This document shows positions 1 through 7,778 of a DNA stretch of 64,000 nucleotides, in pieces (position 1 is the stretch's first letter; each line of letters starts with the position of its first letter). This DNA is from Bog-756 sp963806455 (GTDB lineage: Bacteria; Actinomycetota; Acidimicrobiia; Acidimicrobiales; RAAP-2). The stretch covers positions 62,001 to 126,000 of the forward strand of contig CAWDXZ010000004.1 in assembly GCA_963806455.1 (NCBI GenBank). The letters are read 5' to 3'. The position numbers and the translations under genes were made by a program. The notes beneath the pieces were generated by a model. It was not told the DNA's origin, did not search any database, and saw only the letters and a list, made by a program, of their open reading frames with translations.

Positions 1-725
1 AGGTCAGCCTGGCCCTGTTCCGCCGGGCACTGGCGCGTCCCGAGCTCCTGCTCGGGTCCGGTGAGCCCTTCGCCTGGCAGCCGAAACTGGTGCGACGGTC
101 CTTGGGCCTGGCCGTGGTGGAGGCATGCGCCGAGGGACGCTTCCGGAGCCCGGCCGAGGCGGCGGGTCCGATCGCCTCCGAAGCAGTGGAGGAATGGGGT
201 CGGACGGGGTGGAAGGCCTTCCACTGGGAGCCCTGGTTCGCCGGCTTGCCACCGGCCGGCCGGGCGGTGGTGCTGGCCGAGGCGGTGAGCTGGGCGACCG
301 CCCTATGGACGTCCTTCGACTGGGGCCTGCTCGGGCCCCGGCTGCGCCTTGGAGGTCCGGACGACCAATGGGTCCTCCCGGTCCCCCGGACCGTGCGACT
401 GAAGAGCCGGTCCGAGCTTCGGGTGATGGTGTCCGCCGCCGCCGATACGGCCACCGTCACCGACGCCGGCGCACCGTCACTGGTATCGGTGTCGGGAGGC
501 GCTCCGGCGTCGACCTGGTCGGAGGAGCTGGCCTTCTTGGCGGTGGTGGCCTTGCGCGTCGACTCCCGACCCCTGCCCGCCCGGGTCACCGGCCTGTGGC
601 CCGACGCCGGCACCCACCGCATCGTGGAGATCGATCCACCCGTGCTCGAGAGTGCCGTGGACCGGGTCACCACAGTCGTGGGCACGCTGGTCGACGCCCG
701 ACTGTCGAGCCTGGCGGCCCGCTGA
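1..725 (+). CDS. C-terminal part of an unrecognised protein (5' end outside window)
   Basis: The frame is open from base 3 through the TGA at 723-725, so the gene most likely begins upstream. A GTG at 90 would give 211 residues, but the codons before it remain coding-like. The protein is rich in Ala, Arg and Trp, with a soluble, mixed helix/strand look. It has no signal peptide, membrane segment or catalytic motif that I recognise. It stands tail-to-tail with the acyl-CoA ligase that follows. I cannot assign a function. Confidence 0.55.
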   Translation, partial: VSLALFRRALARPELLLGSGEPFAWQPKLVRRSLGLAVVEACAEGRFRSPAEAAGPIASEAVEEWGRTGWKAFHWEPWFAGLPPAGRAVVLAEAVSWATALWTSFDWGLLGPRLRLGGPDDQWVLPVPRTVRLKSRSELRVMVSAAADTATVTDAGAPSLVSVSGGAPASTWSEELAFLAVVALRVDSRPLPARVTGLWPDAGTHRIVEIDPPVLESAVDRVTTVVGTLVDARLSSLAAR

Positions 726-804
726 GCCGTGGTCGCCCCGCCGGGCGACGCCCTCATTACCAGGCGAGGGATGTGGTACCCGGTCCTCCCGGCGTGGGAA
801 TCGC

Positions 805-2415
805 TCAGAAGAGCCGGCGGGCGGCCTCGACATCGGGCTTGCCCGCCGCGGTGAGTGGTACGGCGTCGACCACCAGCAGCTGACGCGGGATCTTGTAGCC
901 CGCGATGAGGCGGTGGCAGTGGTCCCTCAGCTCTTCGAGGGTCGGTGGCTCATGATGACGCCGTGGCTGCACCACCACGGCCACCCGTTGCCCGAATCGA
1001 TCGTCGGGGATCCCCACCACGATGGCGTCGAAGACGTCGGGGTGTGTCTTGACTGCCGCTTCGACCTCCTCGGGGAACACCTTCTCACCACCGGAGTTGA
1101 TCGAGGCCGAACCGCGACCGTGCACCGTGATGCTGCCGTCCGGCTCCACCGACGCCAGGTCACCCGGGACCGACCACCGCACCCCCTCGGCGTCCACCGG
1201 AAACGTGGCGTCGGTCTTGGCCTGGTCCTTGAAGTAGCCGAGCGGGATCCGACCGGTCCGGGCCAGGCGGCCGATCCGACCGTCGCCGGGAGTCAGTGGA
1301 CGTAGATCGTCGTCGAGCACCGAGGTGTCGTCGGTCATCACGAAGCGCGGACCGGACGCCCCCTCCTCCACCGCGCCCTGGGCACCGCTCTCGCTCGAAC
1401 CGAACCGGTCCATGATCATGACGTCGGGAAGCTGCTGCTTCAGCTCCCCCTTCACCGCCGACGAGAGCATGGCCCCGCCCGAGCCGATCGCCAGCAGCGA
1501 TGACGTGTCGTAGGTCCCCGACGGGGCGCGGTCGAGGGCCTCCGCCAGGGGACGGGCCATGGCGTCACCGACCAGGCCCATGGACACCACTCCCTCGTCG
1601 GACACCAGCTGCCACAGCCGGTCGGGGTCGTACCGGTGGTCGGTGTAGAGGACGGCGGTGCCGCCCATCATGAACGCGTTCCACATGACCCACTGCGCGT
1701 TGCCGTGCATGAGGGGCGCCACCACCAGCATGACGGCGCGGGTCCCATCGTCGGGGTTGATGCGGCCGGCCAGCTCGTCCGGACGGGAGATGGGCTGGGC
1801 TCCCCAACCCCCGCCCCCCATGGCCGCGAAGAAGATGTCCTCCTGACGCCAGAGCACGCCCTTGGGCAGTCCCGTCGTCCCCCCCGTGTAGAGGACGTAG
1901 ATGTCGTCCGAGGCCCGGGGCCCGAACTCCCGGTCCGGGCTGGCCGCCGCCAGTGCCTCCTCGTAGGGAACCGCGGCGAGGGCCCCGCCGGCCGCCGGCG
2001 AGCCGTCCGCCACCGCCATGAGGCGGAGATGGGCCGCCAACGCCAGTCGGTCGAGGGACTCGGACACCAACGGCGCCAGCGCCTGTTCGAAGACCAAGAC
2101 CTCGAGCTCGGCGTTCTCCATGACGTAGCGCAGCTCGGGCGCCACGTACCGGTAATTGAGGTTGACCGGCACGGCGCGTGCCTTGTAGCACCCGATCATG
2201 GCCTCGGCCCACTCCGCACAATTGTGGGCCAGGACACCTACGTGGGAGCCCGTCGGGATCCCCAGGCGACCGAGGTGGTGGGCGAAGCGATTGGACCGCT
2301 CATCGAGCTGTCGGTAGGTGTGCCGGCGTTCGCCGGCCACCAGGGCCAGGCGGTCGGGCACGGTGTCGACCACGATCTCGAACAGGTCGGCCAAGTTGAA
2401 CTGCCTGGAGCTCAT
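805..2415 (-). CDS. FadD19-like acyl-CoA synthetase (AMP-forming)
   Basis: 536-residue ANL-superfamily ligase expected to activate a carboxylic acid to its acyl-AMP and then its CoA thioester. The AMP-binding P-loop YTGGTTGLPKGV lies near residues 176-187. Further on come the FGSSESG adenylate-binding motif, a hinge region around SVEPDGSITVHGRG, and a C-terminal lid ending in the TAAGKPD lysine motif. The N-terminus (NLADLFEIVVDTVPDRLAL) and the QEDIFFAA stretch after the P-loop resemble mycobacterial FadD19/FadD17, which act on steroid side chains. That substrate is an inference. I chose the ATG at 2413-2415 because everything upstream in the open frame is Arg/Gly/Pro-rich shadow. It diverges from the SDR gene. 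Confidence 0.88.
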   Translation of the reverse strand: MSSRQFNLADLFEIVVDTVPDRLALVAGERRHTYRQLDERSNRFAHHLGRLGIPTGSHVGVLAHNCAEWAEAMIGCYKARAVPVNLNYRYVAPELRYVMENAELEVLVFEQALAPLVSESLDRLALAAHLRLMAVADGSPAAGGALAAVPYEEALAAASPDREFGPRASDDIYVLYTGGTTGLPKGVLWRQEDIFFAAMGGGGWGAQPISRPDELAGRINPDDGTRAVMLVVAPLMHGNAQWVMWNAFMMGGTAVLYTDHRYDPDRLWQLVSDEGVVSMGLVGDAMARPLAEALDRAPSGTYDTSSLLAIGSGGAMLSSAVKGELKQQLPDVMIMDRFGSSESGAQGAVEEGASGPRFVMTDDTSVLDDDLRPLTPGDGRIGRLARTGRIPLGYFKDQAKTDATFPVDAEGVRWSVPGDLASVEPDGSITVHGRGSASINSGGEKVFPEEVEAAVKTHPDVFDAIVVGIPDDRFGQRVAVVVQPRRHHEPPTLEELRDHCHRLIAGYKIPRQLLVVDAVPLTAAGKPDVEAARRLF

Positions 2416-2610
2416 GGCCCCCCTTCCCACACGTCGCCTGCGGAGCCGCCGGATTGCCGGGGGATCCGACCCGTAGCATGCTGCTCCCGTAGATTCGGAC
2501 GGACATTCTGTCGCACGTGCCGCCCGTAGGGGGGACGGCACCGTGCCGCCACTCGATGAGGGTAGGGAGCCGCCGGCGGGCGCCCGGCTCGCCTGCCGGC
2601 AGGGAGGGAC

Positions 2611-3480
2611 GTGAGTACGGAGACCAGTGGAGCGGACGGGATCGCCGGGTATGCGGCGCTCGTCACCGGCGGTGGGAGCGGGATCGGACTGGGCACGGCG
2701 ACCCGACTGGTGCGGGACGGGGCCCGTGTGACCATCTGTGGGCGGACCGAGACGAAGCTCCGCGCCGCGATGTCCTCCCTCGGGGCGGCGGCGGAGGCCT
2801 CGGGCCGGCAGGGGCCAGCCCGAGGGACGGCGTCCTACGTGGTGGCCGATGTGACCGTCGAGGATGAGGTCGCCGCGGCCGTGGCTGCCGCGGCCGGCGA
2901 GCGCGGACGCCTCGAGATCCTCTTCGCCAACGCCGGAGGGGCGGCTCACATGGGTCCGATCACCGGCGCCGACCTCGACCAGGTGCGGGCCACCGTGGAA
3001 CTCAACCTCATCGGGACGTTCCTCTGCATCAAGCACGCCGCCCCGCTGATGGCCGTCGGAGTGGGGGAGGAACTCGGGGGCGACGAGCCGACGGGCGGCT
3101 CGATCATCGGCATGTCCTCCGGTGCGGGCCACTTCCCCCACCGGTACCTGTGGGCCTACGGCGCGGCCAAGGCGGGGATCGACATGCTGTGCCGCTACGC
3201 GGCCGAGGAGCTGGGTCACTCGGGGGTCCGGGTCAACACGGTGCAGCCCGGCATCGTCGACGACGAGCTGATGGCGCCCATCACGGCCGGGGGCCCGTTG
3301 TTGGACGACTACCTGGCCGAAATGCCCATCCGGCGTCTCGGCACCGTCGAGGACATCGCCGCCACCGTCCGGTTCCTGGCCGGACCGGAGTCGACGTGGA
3401 TCAGTGGCGAGAGCCTGGCGATCGACGGCGGGCACCACCTCCGTCGCGGCGCAAACTACGGCCTCCTGTTCGGCGAGTAG
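2611..3480 (+). CDS. Short-chain dehydrogenase/reductase
   Basis: 289-residue classical SDR (Rossmann fold, NAD(P)-dependent oxidation or reduction of an alcohol/ketone). It shows the cofactor motif TGGGSGIG at residues 19-26, the NAG motif in the FANAGG segment, and the catalytic YGAAK near residue 182 after a Ser-rich strand (GMSSGAG). The VNTVQPG segment follows. Near residues 60-75 there is an Ala-rich insertion. The GTG start at 2611 is preceded by a strong Shine-Dalgarno (GGGAGGGAC). It is divergent from the acyl-CoA ligase and 12 bp upstream of glycerate kinase, so it is probably co-transcribed with the latter. The substrate is unknown; lipid or sterol catabolism is suggested only by the neighbour. 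Confidence 0.88.
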   Translation: MSTETSGADGIAGYAALVTGGGSGIGLGTATRLVRDGARVTICGRTETKLRAAMSSLGAAAEASGRQGPARGTASYVVADVTVEDEVAAAVAAAAGERGRLEILFANAGGAAHMGPITGADLDQVRATVELNLIGTFLCIKHAAPLMAVGVGEELGGDEPTGGSIIGMSSGAGHFPHRYLWAYGAAKAGIDMLCRYAAEELGHSGVRVNTVQPGIVDDELMAPITAGGPLLDDYLAEMPIRRLGTVEDIAATVRFLAGPESTWISGESLAIDGGHHLRRGANYGLLFGE

Positions 3481-3492
3481 GCCGCGACCCCG

Positions 3493-4560
3493 GTGAGCCG
3501 GCCCGATCCGGTGCTGCTGGCCGCGCCGGACAAATTCCGTGGCACGGCGACCGCCCGACAGGCAGCCGCAGCCATCGCCGGGGGCTGCCCGTCGGGTTGG
3601 GTCGTGCGCCAGATCCCCCTCTCGGACGGCGGCGAGGGTCTCATCGACGTCCTCGATGTCCTCGATGGCCACCTCGAGACGCTCGACGTGGAGGGTCCGT
3701 TGGGCACGCCGGTCACCGCCGAGTGGTTGCAGGCCGGGCGGGTCGCCGTGGTCGAAATGGCCCGGGCCTCGGGCCTGGTCCTGGCCGGGGGGGCGACCGG
3801 CAACGATGCGGTCCTGGCGACGACGCGGGGAACGGGGGAGCTCATCGTCGCCGCGGCACGATCGCTGGACACCGCGGTACGGGGCGGTGACCCCGGAACG
3901 GTGGTCGTCGGGCTAGGTGGCTCGGCGACCACCGACGGGGGGCTCGGGGCCCTCCGGGTCGTCGAGGAGGCGGGCGGACTGGGCAACGTCGGGCTGGTGG
4001 GCGCCTGCGACGTCCACGTCGGATTCCACGAGGCGGTCAGCCGGTTCGCCCGGCAGAAGGGCGCCACGGACAGCCAGATGGTCGAGCTCGCCTCCCGTTT
4101 CGAGCGGTTGGCCGAGTTGTACCGGCGGGACTACGGGCTCGACGTCGCCGACGTGGCCGGCGCCGGCGCCGCCGGGGGCCTGGGCGCGGCGATCGCCGCC
4201 CTGGGCGGGAGGCTGCGGTCGGGATACGACGTGGTCACCGAACTCCTGGACTTCCACCCCGTGCTGGCGGCCAGCTCGCTCGTCGTCACCGGTGAGGGGG
4301 CCTTCGATGCCACCTCCTTCGCCGGGAAGGCCGTCGGATCAGTGGTGCGCGAGGCGTCCGAACACGGGCTTCCCTCCCTGGTCGTCGCCGGCCAGGCCTC
4401 CCCCGAGGCCATCGAGTCGGCCGCCTCCTACGGTGGTCGGGTGGTCTCGTTGTCCCGGCGGTTCGGCGAGGACGTCGCCCGCTCCGATACCGCCCGGTGC
4501 ATCACCGCGGCGGTGGCCGAGTACTTCGAGTCGGATGGATCGGGTCCGGGAACGGGCTAG
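3493..4560 (+). CDS. glxK: Glycerate kinase (GarK/GlxK type)
   Basis: 355-residue class-II-fold glycerate kinase that phosphorylates D-glycerate, feeding glyoxylate or serine carbon into glycolysis. The start matches the family (LLAAPDKFRGTATARQAAAAI). Other family signatures are LSDGGEG near residue 43, VGLGGSATTDGGLG near residue 139, and the C-terminal VTGEGAFDATSFAGKAVG segment. GTG start at 3493, 12 bp after the SDR stop, so the two genes probably form an operon. Its stop overlaps the tail of the convergent lipoprotein pseudogene. Confidence 0.9.
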   Translation: MSRPDPVLLAAPDKFRGTATARQAAAAIAGGCPSGWVVRQIPLSDGGEGLIDVLDVLDGHLETLDVEGPLGTPVTAEWLQAGRVAVVEMARASGLVLAGGATGNDAVLATTRGTGELIVAAARSLDTAVRGGDPGTVVVGLGGSATTDGGLGALRVVEEAGGLGNVGLVGACDVHVGFHEAVSRFARQKGATDSQMVELASRFERLAELYRRDYGLDVADVAGAGAAGGLGAAIAALGGRLRSGYDVVTELLDFHPVLAASSLVVTGEGAFDATSFAGKAVGSVVREASEHGLPSLVVAGQASPEAIESAASYGGRVVSLSRRFGEDVARSDTARCITAAVAEYFESDGSGPGTG

Positions 4561-5153
4561 TCGCCGGCCCAGCACCCGAGGATGACGTCGGCCACCGTGA
4601 CGGCGATCTCGCCGGAGGTGGTCGGCGGATTGCCGAACTGGGGCGGAAGCGCGGTGGTGTCGACCAGCAGCACCTTCCAGTCCTTGCGCACCACCACCGA
4701 GCCGTCGGTCGTCTGGAACGCACCCTGGCCCAGGTTGTCGAGGGTCTGGGCCACCCCGAGCTGGGCCCCGAGGCCCTAGTAGTAGGCCACCGTCTCCGGC
4801 CAGCTGGAGAGCTCCTTGACCGACAGCATCATCGACCCGCTCGTATGGACATAGTGGCAGGAGTAGACGTGGTCCACCCAGGTCGGCCGGGTCACCGCGG
4901 CCGTCTCCCCGAGGGCCAGTCCCACCTCGTGGGGGGCCTCGCTGGCGCACACCATCTTCGACACCCGGGACGGGTAGCGGCCGGCCGGCAGCGGTTTCGT
5001 CGTCTTGGTCGTGCCGGCGGTGGACGAGGTGCCACAGCCGGCGAGCACCGCCATCACCACCAGCGCCAGGGCGACCGCTCCGACGCGGCGCCCACCCGGC
5101 CCCCTCCGGCGGTGGGCCCGGGGTGTCATGGCCGTGGTGAGTGAGCAGGTCAT
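4557..5153 (-). pseudogene. Lipoprotein gene interrupted by an in-frame TAG
   Basis: The first 125 codons encode a lipoprotein: a basic N-terminus, a hydrophobic stretch and lipobox VLAGC near residues 36-40. A Thr/Ser-rich linker and a domain containing CASEAPHEV and HVYSCHYVH follow. The frame then meets TAG at 4776-4778, directly after two TAC Tyr codons. It continues open in the same frame for about 73 codons (ending ADVILGCWAGD) to the stop at 4557. A full-length protein would be about 199 residues, and TAC to TAG is a single change. Translation could begin at the ATG at 5153 or at the inner ATG at 5129. I recognise no family beyond a generic secreted lipoprotein. A truncated functional product or a sequencing error cannot be excluded. 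Confidence 0.6.
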
Positions 5154-5349
5154 CAGGTTCTCGGCGCCGACCCGGCGGCTGCTTCACCGGCGTCGGCGAA
5201 CTCATCGCGGGGGCGGCAAGGGCCATCGAGAGTAGACCACGACCCGGGTGGGCGGGCCGAGGACCGGGGTCGACCGGCCGGCCTCAGTCGACGCGTGCCC
5301 GGCCGGTGGGCCCATGACCGGTGTCCGTCGACCGAAAGGCCAAGTTTAC

Positions 5350-5368
5350 TAACTAACTCAGTCAGTTA
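5350..5368. promoter_or_regulatory. Palindromic TetR-type operator
   Basis: A 19-bp near-perfect palindrome of form TAACT-n-ACT-n-AGT-n-AGTTA lies 12 bp before the ATG of the TetR gene. It sits in an AT-rich island that stands out from the surrounding GC-rich DNA. Position, length and symmetry fit autoregulation by the TetR protein that follows. The assignment to that protein is an inference. Confidence 0.65.
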
Positions 5369-5380
5369 TAAAGTGCTGCC

Positions 5381-6094
5381 ATGCCTCGGCACACTCCTCC
5401 GGACCGCCTCGCCGACATCGCCGAGGCAGCTCGCAAGGTCTTCACCGAGAAGGGTTACCGGCGGACCCTGATGACCGACGTGGGCAAGGAGCTCGGGCTG
5501 AGCCACGCCCTGCTGTACAAGTTCGTCGAAAGCAAGGAGGCACTGTTTCAGCTCGCACTCCTCGGTGCCGCCGCCCCGGAGCGCCTTTCCGAACTCCCGG
5601 TTCCCCTGCCGACCCCAGCTCCGGGCGACGCGCTCAGTCCCCTCGCCGACTGGACCGCGGGCAACGCCACGTTTCCGGCGGTGACTGCCGCTCTCCGGAC
5701 CGATGAGTGCGAGGACATCCGGGGCGAGTTCCATGGTGTCGTTGACGAGTACTACTCCGCCGTTGAGGACAACCGAGCCCTGCTGGCCTTGTTGGAGCGG
5801 TCCTCCGTCGACTTCCCGGAGCTGAGGGAGTTGTACTTCGGCAAGTCCCGACAGGGGCAGGTCGACATGTTGGAGGAGTACGTGGAACGCCGGTCCCGTT
5901 CCGGCCATCTCCGAGAATTTCCGGACGCGAGACTGGCGACCCAGCTCATTGTCGAGACGGTGGCATGGTTCGCGTGGCACCGAAGAGACCATCCGGTCCC
6001 TGTCGAGGCCGCTGACGAAGCCGTGCGACACAGCGTGCACGTGCTCCTTGCTGCCGCATGCATCCCCGACGACGTGCGGAACGAAGAGGGCTAG
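5381..6094 (+). CDS. TetR/AcrR-family transcriptional regulator
   Basis: 237-residue regulator with an N-terminal TetR helix-turn-helix (IAEAARKVFTEKGYRRTLMTDVGKELGLSHALLYKFVESKEALF, residues about 10-54) and a C-terminal all-helical ligand domain I cannot assign. ATG start at 5381, with the palindrome at 5350-5368 just before it. Only 5 bp separate its stop from the ATG of the following GT39 gene, so the pair is probably co-transcribed and controlled by this repressor. The ligand is unknown. Confidence 0.85.
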   Translation: MPRHTPPDRLADIAEAARKVFTEKGYRRTLMTDVGKELGLSHALLYKFVESKEALFQLALLGAAAPERLSELPVPLPTPAPGDALSPLADWTAGNATFPAVTAALRTDECEDIRGEFHGVVDEYYSAVEDNRALLALLERSSVDFPELRELYFGKSRQGQVDMLEEYVERRSRSGHLREFPDARLATQLIVETVAWFAWHRRDHPVPVEAADEAVRHSVHVLLAAACIPDDVRNEEG

Positions 6095-6099
6095 TCACC

Positions 6100-7656
6100 A
6101 TGGCCGCCAATGTCGATGCTGTGCCCGAAGCGTCGACGGCCGATGGCCAGACCGACGAGTCGCTCCCGGGCCTCGCTCCGGTGGACCGCAGGATCTACGT
6201 CGTGTCCGGCGTCTTGTTCGTCGTCCTCATGGCCCTCTCCAGCCGTTACGGCTTCCACCGAGATGAGCTGTACTTCCTCGACTGCGCCCGACACCTTGCC
6301 GCCAGCTACGTCGATCAGCCCGTACTCACTCCGCTCATGGCCCGCCTCTCCCTATGGGCCTTCGGCACCTCCCTGCCCGGACTGCGGATGTGGCCGGCGC
6401 TCGCCGGTGCAGCCACAGTGGTCCTCGGTGGTCTCCTGGCCCGTGAGTTCGGTGGGAAGCGCACGGCTCAGCTCCTCGGGGCTGTGGGTGCCGCCACCAA
6501 CTTTGCGCTCCTCGGGGCCGACCAACTCTTCGGCCCCACCGCCTTTGACCTTTTCTTCTGGACAGCCGTCGCCCTCTTGGTCGTGAGGATTGGTCGAACG
6601 GGTAATTCGAAGCTGTGGATACTCGCCGGCATCGTCGTCGGGCTCGGGTTGGCCAACAAACACAACGTCGGCCTGTTCGTGTTGGCGTTGGTGGTGGGGA
6701 TCGTGGCCAGTGGCGGGGGCCGGCAGCTCGCCAATCGATGGCTTCTGGCGGGGGCAGTGATCGCCGCAGTCTTCACCATCCCGGATGTCTGGTGGCAGAT
6801 GACTCACCACTGGCCGACCATCGAGATGACCCGCCGGTTGAATCAGGAGAACGGGGGAGCTGGCAGCATCGGCAAATGGATCCTGGGCCAACTCTTCATC
6901 GTGACACCGGCGATGGCCTGGTTGTGGGTGGTGGGGCTCCGATTCCTGTGGCGATCGGATCGTTCCCTGTGGCGGGCCTTGGTGTGGGCTTACGGGCTTC
7001 TCTTCGGGCTCTTCGCCCTCACCACCGGAGGCAAGGTGTACTACCTGGCCGCCGCCTACGTCTATCTTGTCGCCGCCGGTGCTGTGAGCATCGAAGGCTG
7101 GCTCGACGAAAGTTCGCTGCGGCTCCGGCGGCTGCTCGTCCTGACGGCCCTGACCACCGTGGTGTCGCTACCCGTGGTCCTCCCGATCCTTCCCGCAAAC
7201 GACATCGGTTGGAGCTATGCCGTCAATCAGCAACTCGGCGAGACGGTCGGATGCCCTGAGCTGGTTCAGACGGTCAGCGTCGTGTGGCACTCGCTGCCCG
7301 CTGATCAGCGCGGTCACACGGTCATCTTCACGGCCGACTATGGCGAGGCCGGTGCCATCAACGAACTTGGTCGAAGCACTGGCCTCCCCACGGCGGTGAG
7401 CGGTCACAACAACGAGTGGTTCTGGGGTCCGGGCAACCCTGACGCCACCAACGTGATCGCAGTGGCTCCGGGTCCGGTCGATGTCACCGGCTATGGCGAT
7501 CTGCTCGAGCAGTACTTCACGAGTGTGCGCGTCGTCGCCACGATCCGGAACAAGGCCGGACTCCACAATCAGGAGTGGGGCGGGCATGTCTACGTCTGCA
7601 CCGGCTTGAAGCGCCCATGGGGACGGACCTGGGCGTCGCTGCGGCACGACAACTGA
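6100..7656 (+). CDS. GT39-type membrane glycosyltransferase (PMT_2 family)
   Basis: 518-residue polytopic GT-C protein resembling the ArnT/PMT_2 family, which moves sugars from polyprenyl-phosphate donors outside the membrane. Near the N-terminus the first extracytoplasmic loop holds HRDELYFLDCARHLA then YVDQPVLTPL, the acidic-residue signature of the family. About ten hydrophobic segments follow, then a soluble C-terminal part ending near WGRTW. I chose the ATG at 6100, preceded by GAAGAGG, over an earlier in-frame start that overlaps tetR. Expression is probably coupled to the upstream regulator. The acceptor is unknown. Confidence 0.82.
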   Translation: MAANVDAVPEASTADGQTDESLPGLAPVDRRIYVVSGVLFVVLMALSSRYGFHRDELYFLDCARHLAASYVDQPVLTPLMARLSLWAFGTSLPGLRMWPALAGAATVVLGGLLAREFGGKRTAQLLGAVGAATNFALLGADQLFGPTAFDLFFWTAVALLVVRIGRTGNSKLWILAGIVVGLGLANKHNVGLFVLALVVGIVASGGGRQLANRWLLAGAVIAAVFTIPDVWWQMTHHWPTIEMTRRLNQENGGAGSIGKWILGQLFIVTPAMAWLWVVGLRFLWRSDRSLWRALVWAYGLLFGLFALTTGGKVYYLAAAYVYLVAAGAVSIEGWLDESSLRLRRLLVLTALTTVVSLPVVLPILPANDIGWSYAVNQQLGETVGCPELVQTVSVVWHSLPADQRGHTVIFTADYGEAGAINELGRSTGLPTAVSGHNNEWFWGPGNPDATNVIAVAPGPVDVTGYGDLLEQYFTSVRVVATIRNKAGLHNQEWGGHVYVCTGLKRPWGRTWASLRHDN

Positions 7657-7724
7657 GGAGAACGAAGGGTCCCCGAACAAGGGCCGCACGTCGGCGGAAC
7701 CGCCCGGGCACCGAACGGCCGCTT

Positions 7725-7751
7725 GCGACGGCGAGTGCCCGGTCCCGTCGC
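7725..7751. terminator. Possible hairpin terminator between convergent genes
   Basis: A 7-bp inverted repeat (GCGACGG and CCGTCGC) with a 13-nt loop lies between the convergent GT39 gene and the minus-strand GT operon. It has no T-tract, so the call rests on position and symmetry only. Confidence 0.3.
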
Positions 7752-7778
7752 CGTGCCGGTTGGTGGCTGGCGGTGCGC

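Noticed and set aside
2416..3672. Extension of the FadD19-like frame upstream to 3672
   Set aside because: Runs antisense through the SDR gene and is low-complexity; the ATG at 2415 gives the family-length protein.
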